From the NCBI RefSeq assembly GCF_002940685.1, contig NZ_PNFP01000009.1, forward strand, positions 62,001 through 126,000: a stretch of DNA of 64,000 bases, read 5' to 3'. Of the stretch, positions 48,341 through 57,745 are shown piece after piece (the first letter of the stretch is position 1; the number at the start of each line of letters is the position of its first letter). The notes beneath the pieces were generated by a model. That model did not search any database and was not told the DNA's origin. It worked only from the letters and a program-made list of their open reading frames with translations. This stretch comes from Ensifer adhaerens (GTDB lineage Bacteria > Pseudomonadota > Alphaproteobacteria > Rhizobiales > Rhizobiaceae). Both the position numbers and the translations under genes were made by a program.

Positions 48341-48772
48341 ATGACCATCGCGCCGATCATGACCGTCGACGACCTCAACCGCTTTCTCGACACGGATTTC
48401 CCGCAGGTCCACACCGACGGCAAGGTCTTTCACGTCACGGCGGTCGGCCCGGGCTTTGCCACCATGCGGCTCGATCCGAACGAACGGCACGTCCGCCCGG
48501 GCGGTACCGTCTCGGGCCCCACCCTCTTCGCCCTTGCCGACGTTTCCGCCTATATCGCGCTGATCGCGCACATCGGTCCGGTCGCGCTCGCGGTCACCAC
48601 CAACCTCAACATCAACTTCCTGCGCAAGCCTGAGCCGGAACCGCTCGAATGCACCTGCCGGATCCTCAAGCTCGGCAAGCGGCTCGCCGTTCTCGACGCG
48701 TCGATCGTCAAGGTCGGCGACGACGATCTCGTCGCGCACGCAACCGCGACCTACTCGATTCCGCCGCGCTAA
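48341..48772 (+). CDS. PaaI-family thioesterase
   Basis: 143-residue hot-dog-fold protein: RHVRPGGTVSGPTLFALADVSAYIAL contains the conserved HxxPGGxxxGGxxxxxAD-like active-site segment, followed by the long VTTNLNINFLRKP strand. Expected to hydrolyse acyl- or phenylacetyl-CoA type thioesters in the cytoplasm. The ATG at 48341 is preferred over 48332 because AAGG directly abuts the earlier codon. Divergent from the enoyl-CoA hydratase gene, which suggests a shared role in CoA ester metabolism (inference). Confidence 0.85.
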   Translation: MTIAPIMTVDDLNRFLDTDFPQVHTDGKVFHVTAVGPGFATMRLDPNERHVRPGGTVSGPTLFALADVSAYIALIAHIGPVALAVTTNLNINFLRKPEPEPLECTCRILKLGKRLAVLDASIVKVGDDDLVAHATATYSIPPR

Positions 48773-48848
48773 TTTGTGGTAACAAAATACCTCACTACTA
48801 ACATATTGTTTTTACTAATCTTTATTTCCACCGTGCAGATTTCGCGTT

Positions 48849-48877
48849 CTTGACGCTTGTTTCGCGCTTGCGTATAA
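48849..48877 (+). promoter_or_regulatory. rplM-rpsI promoter
   Basis: CTTGAC (48849-48854), 17-base spacer, GTATAA (48872-48877): a near-consensus promoter, as expected for ribosomal protein genes. Initiation near 48884 leaves a leader of about 113 bases. Confidence 0.75.
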
Positions 48878-48916
48878 GCTGCCGCAGATCGCGGTCCCCA
48901 AAGGGCCGCTTTCTCT

Positions 48917-48977
48917 TTTGTCCGGGAAACCGGGCAAAACCAAGCAACAAGAAACGCCCAACGGTTCGCCGTTCGGG
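48917..48977 (+). promoter_or_regulatory. Structured leader of rplM-rpsI (two tetraloop hairpins)
   Basis: Hairpin 1: 9-bp stem (48917-48925 with 48930-48938, one G-T pair) closed by a GAAA loop. Hairpin 2: 8-bp stem with one bulged base (48957-48964 with 48969-48977) closed by TTCG. Neither is followed by a T run. Such leaders are typical sites of ribosomal-protein autoregulation; binding by L13 or S9 is inference. Confidence 0.55.
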
Positions 48978-48997
48978 TCCAAAGAAAGAGTTTTGAT

Positions 48998-49462
48998 ATG
49001 GCAACCTTCGTTCAGAAGCCTGCAGAGGTGGAGAAGAAGTGGATCATCATCGACGCCGAAGGCCTCGTTGTTGGTCGCCTCGCTTCCCTCATCGCAAACC
49101 GCCTGCGCGGCAAGCACAAAGCTACCTTCACCCCGCATGTTGACGACGGCGACAACGTCATCGTCATCAACGCCGAGAAGGCAGTTCTGACGGGCAAGAA
49201 GTACACCGACAAGAAGTACTACTGGCACACCGGCTACCCCGGCGGCATCAAGGAGCGCACCGCTCGCCAGATCATCGAAGGCCGCTTCCCGGAGCGCGTC
49301 ATCGAGAAGGCCGTCGAGCGCATGGTTCCGCGCGGTCCGCTCGGCCGTCGCCAGATGAAGAACCTGCGCGTATACGCAGGCGCCAACCACCCGCATGAAG
49401 CACAGCAGCCGACCGTCCTCGACGTCGCCAAGCTGAACAGCAAGAACACAAGGAGCGCCTGA
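48998..49462 (+). CDS. rplM: 50S ribosomal protein L13
   Basis: 154 residues; canonical L13 with [33 protein letters not shown] and [20 protein letters not shown] (quoted as key pieces). Early-assembling protein of the large subunit. ATG at 48998 after AGAG. First gene of a two-gene operon with rpsI, which starts two bases after its stop. Confidence 0.98.
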   Translation: MATFVQKPAEVEKKWIIIDAEGLVVGRLASLIANRLRGKHKATFTPHVDDGDNVIVINAEKAVLTGKKYTDKKYYWHTGYPGGIKERTARQIIEGRFPERVIEKAVERMVPRGPLGRRQMKNLRVYAGANHPHEAQQPTVLDVAKLNSKNTRSA

Positions 49463-49464
49463 TA

Positions 49465-49932
49465 ATGGCTGACCTTTCCGCTCTCAAGGACATCGCCACG
49501 ACCGCGGAACCGGCTGCTCCGGTTCACGTCAAGAAGGTCGACGCCCAGGGTCGCTCCTACGCGACCGGCAAGCGTAAGGACGCTGTCGCCCGCGTATGGG
49601 TCAAGCCGGGTTCCGGCAAGATCACCATCAACGGCAAGCCCTACTCGGACTACTTCGCCCGTCCGGTTCTGCAGATGATCCTGCAGCAGCCGATCGTCGC
49701 AGCTGCCCGTGACGGCCAGTTCGACATCGACGCGACCGTCGCTGGCGGTGGTCTTTCCGGCCAGGCCGGTGCCGTTCGTCACGGCATCTCCAAGGCACTC
49801 ACCTACTTCGAACCGGGCCTGCGCTCGGTCCTGAAGCGTGGTGGCTTCCTCACCCGCGACAGCCGCGTGGTCGAGCGTAAGAAGTACGGCCGTGCGAAGG
49901 CACGTCGTTCGTTCCAGTTCTCGAAGCGTTAA
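49465..49932 (+). CDS. rpsI: 30S ribosomal protein S9
   Basis: 155 residues; S9 signature [19 protein letters not shown] and the C-terminal tail ending RRSFQFSKR, whose final Lys-Arg reaches the P-site tRNA. An N-terminal extension of ~25 residues ([15 protein letters not shown]) is typical of alphaproteobacteria. Translationally coupled to rplM; followed by a strong terminator. Confidence 0.98.
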   Translation: MADLSALKDIATTAEPAAPVHVKKVDAQGRSYATGKRKDAVARVWVKPGSGKITINGKPYSDYFARPVLQMILQQPIVAAARDGQFDIDATVAGGGLSGQAGAVRHGISKALTYFEPGLRSVLKRGGFLTRDSRVVERKKYGRAKARRSFQFSKR

Positions 49933-49954
49933 TCGCTTCCAAACTGCGACTTGG

Positions 49955-49985
49955 AAAGGCGGGGCTATGCTCCGCCTTTTTTTGT
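49955..49985 (+). terminator. rplM-rpsI terminator
   Basis: 8-bp stem (49955-49962 with 49972-49979) with a nine-base loop and a run of T starting in the 3' arm. Confidence 0.85.
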
Positions 49986-50038
49986 TATTGTGCCCACACG
50001 AATCGACAGCGTCGCAACGCCGATCTTCCGAGGCCCCC

Positions 50039-50377
50039 ATGGCAAATCCATCCGTCGCCAAGACCCCTGAGCCGCCCTATTACATCGTCACCTTCTCGTC
50101 GCATCGAACGGCCGGCGACCATGGCTACGGCAACATGGGAGAGGAAATGGAACGGCTCGCGCGCGAACAACCGGGCTTTCTCGGGCTTGAAAGCGTGCGC
50201 GGCGCCGACGGCTTCGGCATCACCAATTCCTACTGGTCGGACGAGGAAAGCATCGCCGCGTGGAAAAGCGACGTCCGCCATCTGACCGCCCAGCGGCTTG
50301 GCCGCGAGCGCTGGTACGAGGATTATCAGGTGCGCGTCGGAAAGATCGAACGGCAATACGGGTTCGAGCGCTCCTAA
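50039..50377 (+). CDS. ABM-domain protein (antibiotic biosynthesis monooxygenase-like)
   Basis: 112 residues with a ferredoxin-like dimeric alpha-beta barrel fold as in the ABM/YdhR group: YYIVTFSSHR strand, EEMERLAREQPGFLGLESVRG helix-strand, GITNSYWSDEESIAAWKSDVRHL (W-x-x-x-E/S-A-A-W pattern), ERWYEDYQVRV end. Homologues are often called heme-degrading or monooxygenase-like without proof. ATG at 50039; 62 bases after the rpsI terminator, so separately transcribed or read-through. Confidence 0.82.
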   Translation: MANPSVAKTPEPPYYIVTFSSHRTAGDHGYGNMGEEMERLAREQPGFLGLESVRGADGFGITNSYWSDEESIAAWKSDVRHLTAQRLGRERWYEDYQVRVGKIERQYGFERS

Positions 50378-50401
50378 TTCCCTGCCATCCCTCGGCCGGT
50401 T

Positions 50402-50875
50402 CTAGATCGGCAGCTCCGTCGTCGACTTGAGCTCCCGCAGGACGAAGCTCGACACCACGGTGCGCACATGCGGGTTGCGCATCAGGTAGCGCGTCATGAA
50501 GACGTCGTAGCTCTCGACGTCGTTGGCACGGATCTTCAGCATGTAATCGAACGTGCCGGATAGGGCATAGCATTCCATGATTTCCGGCCGGTCACGCACG
50601 ACCGCCGAGAAGGCAGCAATCGCCTCGTCGTGGTGATCCTCGAGCGTCACATGGGCGATGATGCAGAGTTTCAGATCAAGCTTTGTCGGATCGAGCAGCG
50701 CCACCCGCTTGCGAATGACGCCCTCGGCCTCCAGCTCCTGCAACCGTCGCCAGGCCGAGCTTTGCGACATGCCGGCTTTCTCGGCGAGGTCGGAGAGCGA
50801 CTGGCCGCTATCGGCCTGAATCAGCCGCAGCAGCCTTCGAACCGGCTGAAGATTTTCTTTCATATCGGACGGCAT
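50402..50875 (-). CDS. Lrp/AsnC family transcriptional regulator
   Basis: 157 residues. N-terminal winged helix (about 12-60: LLRLIQADSGQSLSDLAEKAGMSQSSAWRRLQELEAEGVI, key features SQSSAWRRLQELE recognition helix) and a C-terminal RAM ligand domain (YALSGTFDYMLKIRANDVESYDVFM). It is divergent from phhA with 113 bases between starts and is the obvious candidate regulator of phenylalanine hydroxylase, as seen for Lrp-type proteins in aromatic amino acid catabolism (inference). Start at 50875 has GGGAGG ten bases upstream; ATG at 50863 is an alternative. Confidence 0.88.
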   Translation of the reverse strand: MPSDMKENLQPVRRLLRLIQADSGQSLSDLAEKAGMSQSSAWRRLQELEAEGVIRKRVALLDPTKLDLKLCIIAHVTLEDHHDEAIAAFSAVVRDRPEIMECYALSGTFDYMLKIRANDVESYDVFMTRYLMRNPHVRTVVSSFVLRELKSTTELPI

Positions 50876-50988
50876 TTCGGATTTTCCTCCCGCCAGCAGG
50901 CCTCCACCTGGCAACTGTGGAACAAATACTCGCTCCATCCGCGATACAATTGCAACAGGAGAAGTGTTCTGGCGAATGAGGAGACGTC

Positions 50989-51780
50989 ATGACCAAGGAA
51001 AGCACATACACCGCCAGGCTGCCGGAGCCTGACGGTACCTATCTCTACACCCCGGAAGAGGATGCGATCTGGGGAGAGCTTTACCAGAGGCAGATGAGGC
51101 TTCTGGCCGACAAGGCGTGCGACGAATATCTGGAAGGTGCCAGGACGCTCGATCTCGGCCCTGATCACGTGCCGCAGTTGAAGGACGTCAACCGGCGCCT
51201 TGCCGAAACCACCGGCTTTGGCGTCGAAGGCGTTCCGGCGCTCATTCCGCCGTCCCGTTTCTACGAGCTTCTGTCCCAGGGCAAGTTTCCGCTGGCCACC
51301 TTCATCCGCCGTCGCGAGCACATCGACTACATTGAAGAGCCCGACATCTTTCACGAAGTCTTCGGCCACTGCCCGCTCCTGACCAACCAGAGCTACGCCA
51401 ATTTCGTGCGCCGCTTCGGCGAGAAGGCGGTCTCGCTCGGCAAGGGCTATTCCTGGCACATGTTCCGGATCTTCTGGTTCACCGTCGAGTTCGGCCTCAT
51501 CAACACGCCGAAGGGCCGCCGCTGCTATGGCGCCGGCATCGTGTCTTCGCCGAACGAGACACGCAATGCCATGGAAACATCAGGCATCGAGTTTCGCCCG
51601 TTCGACCTGATGACCGTGCTCAGAACACCCTATCGCATCGATATCGTCCAGCCGATCTATTACGTGATCGACAGCTTCGCCCAGCTCGAAACGATTATCG
51701 AAGAGGATATCGCCGCGCGCATCACCGAAGCGAAGGCGCTCGGCGACTTCGCCCCGACCTACGAGGCCAAGGCCTCGTAA
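50989..51780 (+). CDS. phhA: Phenylalanine-4-hydroxylase
   Basis: 263-residue non-haem iron monooxygenase that converts phenylalanine to tyrosine with tetrahydropterin and O2. Iron ligands are H122 and H127 (DIFHEVFGHCPLL) and E167 (WFTVEFGL). Length and motif order match the bacterial single-domain enzyme without a regulatory ACT domain. ATG at 50989 follows GAGGAG. The pterin recycling gene (phhB) is not adjacent. Confidence 0.95.
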   Translation: MTKESTYTARLPEPDGTYLYTPEEDAIWGELYQRQMRLLADKACDEYLEGARTLDLGPDHVPQLKDVNRRLAETTGFGVEGVPALIPPSRFYELLSQGKFPLATFIRRREHIDYIEEPDIFHEVFGHCPLLTNQSYANFVRRFGEKAVSLGKGYSWHMFRIFWFTVEFGLINTPKGRRCYGAGIVSSPNETRNAMETSGIEFRPFDLMTVLRTPYRIDIVQPIYYVIDSFAQLETIIEEDIAARITEAKALGDFAPTYEAKAS

Positions 51781-51858
51781 CTGCCGAAGAATTGGCCGGC
51801 AGGGCCTTGCCTTGCCGGCAACGATTGTCCAACGTCTCGCCACGAGAGGGAGAGCGGA

Positions 51859-52866
51859 ATGGCCGGCCATCGCGCCGACATCCGCCCAGGCAAGAGGCGG
51901 GACATGGCCAACAGGACAATCGATCACGCGCTGACGGCGCGCTCGCTCACATCGGCGGCATCCGATCCGACGCATGCCGGCATTCTCTCCTTCATGCGCC
52001 GAAAGTACTCCAAGCAACTGAAAGGCGTCGACGCCGTCGTCTGGGGCATTCCCTTCGACGCCGCCACCTCGAACCGCCCCGGTGCCCGTTTCGGGCCGCA
52101 GGCGATCCGCCGCGCTTCGGCGATCTTCGACAACGATCCGCAATACCCGTTCGAGCGCGACCTCTTCGCGGAGATGGCGACGATCGACTATGGCGACTGC
52201 CTGCTCGACTACGGCAATCACCAGAAGACGCCGGCAACGATCGAGCGCGAGGCGGCGAAGATCCTGAAGAGCGGCGCCTATCTGCAGACGCTCGGTGGCG
52301 ACCACTTCGTCACCTATCCGATCCTGAAGGCACAGGCAGCCATCCACGGCCCCCTCGCCCTCGTTCAGTTCGACGCCCATCAGGACACCTGGCCGGACGA
52401 GCGCGGGCGGATCGACCACGGCTCCTTCGTCGGCCGTGCGGCGCGCGAGGGCCTGATCGACACGGACGCGTCGATCCAGATCGGCATCCGCACCCATGCG
52501 CCTGACGATTGCGGCATCCGCATCCTCTATGGCTATGACGTCGAGGATATGAGCGCCGCCGAGATTGCCGAGACGATCATAAGGCAAGTCGGCGAGCGCA
52601 AGGCGTACCTTACCTTCGATATCGACTGCCTCGACCCGGGTTACGCCCCTGGCACCGGCACACCTGTCGCCGGTGGTCCGTCGAGCGCCAAGATCCTCTC
52701 GGTGCTGCGCAAGCTCGGCGCGCTCACAATCGTCGGCAGCGATGTCGTCGAAGTGGCGCCGGCCTACGACCACGCGGACGTCACCGCGATCGCCGGCGCG
52801 ACGGTTGCCATGTACATGCTGGGGCTGCACGCCGAAAAGCTTGCCGAGCGCGCGCCGCTGCGCTGA
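51859..52866 (+). CDS. speB: Agmatinase
   Basis: 335-residue ureohydrolase that splits agmatine to putrescine and urea. Mn-binding motifs are GGDHFVTYP, DAHQDTW and DIDCLDPGYAPGTGTP, all intact. The start at 51859 has GGGAG six bases upstream; the ATG at 51904 (MANRTIDHAL), nearer the conserved region, is also plausible. In S. meliloti a speB paralogue lies at the same place before argC (memory). Some relatives act on guanidinobutyrate or guanidinopropionate, so the substrate is not certain. Confidence 0.9.
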   Translation: MAGHRADIRPGKRRDMANRTIDHALTARSLTSAASDPTHAGILSFMRRKYSKQLKGVDAVVWGIPFDAATSNRPGARFGPQAIRRASAIFDNDPQYPFERDLFAEMATIDYGDCLLDYGNHQKTPATIEREAAKILKSGAYLQTLGGDHFVTYPILKAQAAIHGPLALVQFDAHQDTWPDERGRIDHGSFVGRAAREGLIDTDASIQIGIRTHAPDDCGIRILYGYDVEDMSAAEIAETIIRQVGERKAYLTFDIDCLDPGYAPGTGTPVAGGPSSAKILSVLRKLGALTIVGSDVVEVAPAYDHADVTAIAGATVAMYMLGLHAEKLAERAPLR

Positions 52867-53017
52867 GATTGAGCGCTGCCGTTGCGACCAAGGGCAGCTG
52901 CTTGTATAGGAACTGACGGGGCTGGCGGCGGTCCGCCCGCCTGTTGAGAAATTGATTCAATTCTATGCCAGACTGATTCTGGAACGATCCGTAAGACACT
53001 GGCAGAACGGGAAAATC

Positions 53018-53950
53018 ATGAAACCGAAGATCTTCATCGATGGCGAACACGGCACCACGGGCCTGCAGATCCGCACCCGCATGGCCGGCCGTAGCGATCT
53101 CGAACTGCTTTCCATTCCGGAAGCGGAACGACGCAACGCCGCGATGCGCGAAGATCTCCTGAACGAGGCCGACATCGCGATCCTGTGCCTGCCGGACGAC
53201 GCCTCGCGCGAGGCGGTTTCGATGGTTTCCGGTAACAACAAGGTCCGCATCATCGACACGTCGACCGCGCACCGCATCGCGCCCGACTGGGCCTATGGCT
53301 TTGCCGAAATGGACAATGCGCAGCCGGCAAAGATCCGCGACGCGCGCCATGTCGCCAACCCCGGCTGCTATCCGACGGGCGCGATCGGCGTGATCCGGCC
53401 GCTGCGCCAGGCCGGCATCCTGCCCGACGGTTACCCGGTCACGGTCAATGCGGTTTCCGGCTATACCGGCGGCGGCAAGCAGATGATCGCGCAGATGGAA
53501 GACGAGACCAATGCGGAGCACATCAGCGCGCCGCACTTCCTCTACGGCCTGACGCTCAAGCACAAGCACGTGCCCGAAATGAAGATGCACGGCCTGCTCG
53601 ATCGCGCGCCGGTCTTTGCCCCCTCGGTCGGCAAGTTCGCGCAGGGCATGATCGTCCAGGTGCCGCTCTATCTCGAAGACCTCGCCGCCGGCGCAACGCT
53701 CGAGACGATCCACGCCGCCCTCGTCGCACACTATGCCGGCCAGTCGATCGTCGAGGTCGTGCCGCTTGCGGAAAGTGAAAAGCTCGCGCGCATCGACGCC
53801 ACCGAGCTTGCCGGCAAGGATACGATGAAGCTCTTCGTCTTCGGCACCAGCGGCGGCAATCATGTCAACCTCGTCGCCCTGCTCGACAATCTCGGCAAGG
53901 GCGCCTCGGGTGCAGCCGTCCAGAACATGGACCTGATGCTGTCTGCCTGA
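53018..53950 (+). CDS. argC: N-acetyl-gamma-glutamyl-phosphate reductase (type 2)
   Basis: 310 residues, the short type 2 form. It reduces N-acetylglutamyl phosphate to the semialdehyde in arginine synthesis. The active-site Cys117 is in [12 protein letters not shown]; the NADP-binding start is [15 protein letters not shown] with the type 2 H-G-T-T-G loop. Start [12 protein letters not shown] at 53018; the open frame extends 22 residues upstream without similarity. Its 15-bp terminator is shared with the convergent ctaA. Confidence 0.95.
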   Translation: MKPKIFIDGEHGTTGLQIRTRMAGRSDLELLSIPEAERRNAAMREDLLNEADIAILCLPDDASREAVSMVSGNNKVRIIDTSTAHRIAPDWAYGFAEMDNAQPAKIRDARHVANPGCYPTGAIGVIRPLRQAGILPDGYPVTVNAVSGYTGGGKQMIAQMEDETNAEHISAPHFLYGLTLKHKHVPEMKMHGLLDRAPVFAPSVGKFAQGMIVQVPLYLEDLAAGATLETIHAALVAHYAGQSIVEVVPLAESEKLARIDATELAGKDTMKLFVFGTSGGNHVNLVALLDNLGKGASGAAVQNMDLMLSA

Positions 53951-53972
53951 TCGGCAAATGCGTTGCAAAACA

Positions 53973-54005
53973 AAAGACCCCGGCGAGCCGCTCGCCGGGG
54001 TCTTT
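53973..54005. terminator. Bidirectional terminator between argC and ctaA
   Basis: 15-bp perfect stem (53973-53987 with 53991-54005), three-base loop, A run on the left and TTTCTGTT on the right, so both convergent genes can stop here. Confidence 0.9.
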
Positions 54006-54029
54006 CTGTTGACGGCATCCAGATTGATG

Positions 54030-55133
54030 TCAGTCCCGATACGCGATCGCCGTCGGCCGCGGATACTCGCCGTAGAAGCCGCGCCAGTGGGCGATGGCGA
54101 AGCCGAGCACGACCAGCGCGCCGCCCTGGTGCGCCACGCCCCAGCCGATCGGCACCTGCAAGACCAGCGTGGTGATGCCGATCACCGCCTGGACGCTGAT
54201 CAGCAGGAACAGCAGCACCGATCGCCGCGCATGGGTGGTCTCGGGCGCTGCCCGCAGCGAGGCGATCATGTGCATCAGCGCGAAGGCGAAGAGCACATAG
54301 GCGCCGACGCGGTGGACGAACTGCACCGTCTTCGGGTTCTCGAACAGGTTGATCCACCAGGGCTGCTGCAGGAACAGGTCCTGCGGGATGATCGCGCCAT
54401 CCATCAGCGGCCAGGTGTTGTAGCTGAAGCCGGCGTCGAGACCTGCGACCAGCGCGCCGAGGTAGATCTGGAACAGGCTGAAGATGGCGATGATAGCAGC
54501 CATCTTGCGCGAGCGGTCGGTCGGCGCCGTGTCGTTGGAATGAGAACTCAGCCCGCGGAAAATCCACATGCAGGCGGCAAAGATCAGACAGGCGATGACG
54601 AGATGCGTCGCCAGCCGATACTGGCTGACCTCGGTGCGCTCGACGAGACCCGAGGAAACCATCCACCAGCCGATGAACCCCTGGAAACCGCCAAGCGCGA
54701 GGATACCGAGAAGCGGCATCCGCAGCCGGCGCTCGACCTTCCCGGTGAACCAGAAATAGGCAAGCGGCAAGGCGAAGATCAAGCCGATGGTGCGGGCCAG
54801 CAGCCGGTGCGCCCATTCCCACCAGAAGATGGTCTTGAATTGTTCCACCGTCATGCTGTTGTTCATCTGCTGGTATTGCGGAATGCGCTGGTAGAGCTGG
54901 AACTCCTCTTCCCACTCTGCGGCCGAAAGCGGCGGGATGACGCCGTGGATCGGCTTCCATTCGGTGATCGACAGGCCCGATTCCGTCAGCCGCGTCGCGC
55001 CGCCGACGAGCACCAGGGCAAAGAGCGTAAAGAGCACGACGGCCAGCCAGCCGCGGATCTGCCGGCGATTGCGGTCGGTCTTGCCGATCTCGTTTCGAAG
55101 CATTTGTTCAGTCGCCAATTCGACGCCGGCCAT
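54030..55133 (-). CDS. ctaA: Heme A synthase
   Basis: 367-residue integral membrane protein with eight hydrophobic helices, of the COX15/CtaA type. It oxidises the C8 methyl of heme O to the formyl group of heme A for aa3 oxidase. Conserved His residues are in [30 protein letters not shown] and [35 protein letters not shown] near the N-terminus is the family signature (first loop). Start at 55133 ([10 protein letters not shown]) chosen; ATG at 55136 is one codon earlier. GAGGG precedes both. Confidence 0.95.
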   Translation of the reverse strand: MAGVELATEQMLRNEIGKTDRNRRQIRGWLAVVLFTLFALVLVGGATRLTESGLSITEWKPIHGVIPPLSAAEWEEEFQLYQRIPQYQQMNNSMTVEQFKTIFWWEWAHRLLARTIGLIFALPLAYFWFTGKVERRLRMPLLGILALGGFQGFIGWWMVSSGLVERTEVSQYRLATHLVIACLIFAACMWIFRGLSSHSNDTAPTDRSRKMAAIIAIFSLFQIYLGALVAGLDAGFSYNTWPLMDGAIIPQDLFLQQPWWINLFENPKTVQFVHRVGAYVLFAFALMHMIASLRAAPETTHARRSVLLFLLISVQAVIGITTLVLQVPIGWGVAHQGGALVVLGFAIAHWRGFYGEYPRPTAIAYRD

Positions 55134-55305
55134 CATGTTCCCTCTGGTGTCGCAGGGTTGTCGGCGGCGCAACCGGACGGATCAACGGTCGCACCTTCAG
55201 GAAAGCCGTTGATTTGCACCAGAGCGGCATGCAAAACAAGGCCGAAACCTTTGCGGCATGCGGTCGCGGCCGTCCGCGTCCATTTGTCCCTGTGAAAGAT
55301 ATGAA

Positions 55306-55518
55306 ATGCCCGTACGCCTCAGAAAGCTGATCGGCACGATCCTGATCATCATCCTCGTCGTCGTCTATGCACTGGCCGCCGTCACCTTTGCCTCGCTGCT
55401 GCTCGGTGCCGCCCCCTGGTACGTGCATCTGGCCTACTTCTTCTTCACCGGGCTGCTCTGGATCTTGCCGGCGATGCTGATTATCAAATGGATGGAAAAG
55501 CCGGCGCGCGACCGCTGA
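55306..55518 (+). CDS. DUF2842 membrane protein
   Basis: 70 residues with two hydrophobic helices (about 7-28 and 38-60) and the end IIKWMEKPARDR, a pattern of DUF2842 proteins found mainly in alphaproteobacteria. No known function. ATG at 55306 follows GAAAG. Divergent from ctaA, which may be meaningful, and 33 bases upstream of the phosphoesterase gene. Confidence 0.8.
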   Translation: MPVRLRKLIGTILIIILVVVYALAAVTFASLLLGAAPWYVHLAYFFFTGLLWILPAMLIIKWMEKPARDR

Positions 55519-55551
55519 GCCTGAGCGCGGCAGCCATTCGAGGAGACGCCC

Positions 55552-56292
55552 GTGAAACTTGCGGTCATCGCTGATATCCATGGCAACGATCTCGCACTCG
55601 AGGCCGTGCTCGCCGACATTGGCGCGCTCGGCATCACCGACATCGTCAATCTCGGCGACCACTTGAGCGGTCCGCTCAATGCGGCGCGTACCGCCGACAT
55701 CCTCATCGAGCGGGAGATCCTCTCGATCCGGGGCAATCACGATCGTTATCTCGTGACGATCGATCCCCGCGACCTGCCGCTGTCGGATCGCACAGCCTAC
55801 GATCAATTGCAGCCACGGCATCGTGAGTGGCTCGCCACCCTGCCCGTCGCGCACGTCCACGAAAACACGTTCTTCCTGTGCCACGCGACGCCGACCAACG
55901 ACGAAACCTACTGGCTGGAGGCATTGACGGCCGACGGCACCGTCCATATGGCGCAGCGTTCGGCCATCGAGGCGAAAGCAGCCGGCATCGATTATCCGGT
56001 TATCCTGTGCGGACACACCCATATCCAGCGCGCCGTGCGGCTTTCCGACGGCCGGCTCGTCGTCAATCCCGGCAGCGTCGGCTGCCCCGGCTATGACGAC
56101 GACCAACCGGTGCCGCACAGGGTCGAGGCAGGTTCGCCGGACGCACGCTACGCCATCGTCGAGCGGGCGGTTTCCGGGTGGCACGTCACCTTCCGCAGCG
56201 TCCCCTATGACTGGATGGCGATGTCTCGGCTTGCGGCCAGCCGCAACCGCATGGAATGGGAAAAGGCATTGGCCACGGGCTTTCTCGATTAA
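55552..56292 (+). CDS. Metallophosphoesterase (YfcE-like)
   Basis: 246-residue calcineurin-like phosphoesterase: MKLAVIADIHGN (D, H), IVNLGDHLSGP (D), IRGNHDRY (N-H-D), ILCGHTHIQRAV (GHxH) and VNPGSVGCPGY, all metal ligands intact. Substrates may be nucleotides or protein phosphates. GTG start at 55552 with GAGGAG seven bases before it. Likely co-transcribed with the upstream DUF2842 gene. Confidence 0.87.
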   Translation: MKLAVIADIHGNDLALEAVLADIGALGITDIVNLGDHLSGPLNAARTADILIEREILSIRGNHDRYLVTIDPRDLPLSDRTAYDQLQPRHREWLATLPVAHVHENTFFLCHATPTNDETYWLEALTADGTVHMAQRSAIEAKAAGIDYPVILCGHTHIQRAVRLSDGRLVVNPGSVGCPGYDDDQPVPHRVEAGSPDARYAIVERAVSGWHVTFRSVPYDWMAMSRLAASRNRMEWEKALATGFLD

Positions 56293-56444
56293 AATCTGCG
56301 AGCACTTCACATGCCTCGCTTCACGCTTTGCTAACCGCGTTCGCCGGTTCTTCCCAATCGGCTTCATAAGTATTCCCGAATTAAAGCGATCGTAGCGGGC
56401 TTGAGGTTCAATCACTCCGCAACAAGGACCGGACGGCAGCCGCA

Positions 56445-57689
56445 ATGACGAACTCGGAAATCACCATGGACGGCTCCGGCGATAGCCGCGCGCATGCGTC
56501 CCTGCGTGCAGGCCCGACCGAGGCCGCAGGCCGTTTCGAGGTCTCCCTACACCCCAGCATGGAGCCGCTCGAAGCCGAGTGGCGCATGCTCGACGGCCTT
56601 TCCGGCAACTCGCTGCACCATGCCTATCAATGGTGCCGCGCCTGGGCCGCGAACCACGCAAGCCACCTGGCGCTGCTGCGGGTTACGTTCGACGGCGAAC
56701 TCCTCCTCATCCTGCCGCTCGAGGTGAAGCAGGGGCGCCTGTTTCGAACGGCCCGCCTTATCGGCACGGAGCACAGCAACCTCAACACCGGCCTCTTCGC
56801 GCACAACGCCTCGGGCGTCATCACCTCGCCCGCGCGTGCCGACGCGCTCGCCGGGGCGATTAGCGGCGCGCTGCGTGGTCTTGCCGACATCGTCATGCTC
56901 GACCGTCTGCCGGGCAACTGGCGCGGCGCCCCCAACCCGTTCGCCCTGCTTCCAGGCGTTGCAAATCCCAACCCGTCGTTTCAGCTTCCGCTGCTTGGCA
57001 GCATTCAGCCCACACTGGCGCAGATCAACGCCAAGCGCCGACGCAAGAAGATGCGCACGTCCGAGCGCCGTCTGGCGGAAATGGGTGGCTACGACTACGT
57101 GATTGCCCGCACCCGCGATGAGGCTCACGCGCTGCTCGATACCTTCTTTCGGCAGAAGGCGGAGCGCTTTGCGACGCTCGGCCTTCCCGATGTCTTCCGG
57201 GACCCGGAAACGCAGGCATTTTTCCACGCGCTCGCCGCCCGTGTGGACGACGACGTGCATCTCATGGAACTCAATGCCATTCGCCTCCGGGGCGAGCATG
57301 ACGGCCGGATCGTCGCTGTCGCCGGGCTTTCTCGCAAGGCGGATCACGTGATCTGCCAGTTCGGATCGATCGACGAGGCGCTGGCCGGTGATGCCAGTCC
57401 GGGTGAATTGCTGTTCTACCGCATGATCGAGCGCCTGTCGGCCGAAGGCGTACGCCTGTTCGACTTCGGCGTCGGCGACCAGCCCTACAAGCGTTCCTGG
57501 TGCTCGATCGAAACGCCGCTGCGCGATATCGTCTTGCCGGTGACGCTCGCCGGCCGGCTCGCAAGCCTGCGGCATCATCTCGTCGTGCGGGCAAAAAGGA
57601 TGATCAAGGCGAACAGCGCGATTTACGCCCGCATCCAGCGCACGCGGCGGCGCAGGCAGGGCAAGACCTTCGTCAACGGCGCAGACTGA
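56445..57689 (+). CDS. FemAB/BcsL-like acyltransferase of the polysaccharide locus
   Basis: 414 residues with the GNAT-type acyltransferase module of the CelD/BcsL group (about residues 170-345: KRRRKKMRTSERRLAEMG, ETQAFFHALAARV, GRIVAVAGLSRKADHVICQFGSIDEAL, GELLFYRMIERLSAEGVRLFDFGVGDQPYKRSW). Members are linked to cellulose and exopolysaccharide synthesis. The acyl donor and target are unknown. Its location beside the EPS genes supports a role in polysaccharide modification (inference). ATG at 56445. Convergent with the co-polymerase gene. Confidence 0.82.
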   Translation: MTNSEITMDGSGDSRAHASLRAGPTEAAGRFEVSLHPSMEPLEAEWRMLDGLSGNSLHHAYQWCRAWAANHASHLALLRVTFDGELLLILPLEVKQGRLFRTARLIGTEHSNLNTGLFAHNASGVITSPARADALAGAISGALRGLADIVMLDRLPGNWRGAPNPFALLPGVANPNPSFQLPLLGSIQPTLAQINAKRRRKKMRTSERRLAEMGGYDYVIARTRDEAHALLDTFFRQKAERFATLGLPDVFRDPETQAFFHALAARVDDDVHLMELNAIRLRGEHDGRIVAVAGLSRKADHVICQFGSIDEALAGDASPGELLFYRMIERLSAEGVRLFDFGVGDQPYKRSWCSIETPLRDIVLPVTLAGRLASLRHHLVVRAKRMIKANSAIYARIQRTRRRRQGKTFVNGAD

Positions 57690-57745
57690 GCACGCGGTCT
57701 CAAGGCACGCCCCCTGGGCGCGCGGTGGCCGATGACCGGCGCCGC

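Noticed and set aside
53860-54960. 366-residue minus-strand frame overlapping ctaA and argC
   Set aside because: Out-of-phase shadow of ctaA that runs over the shared terminator into argC.
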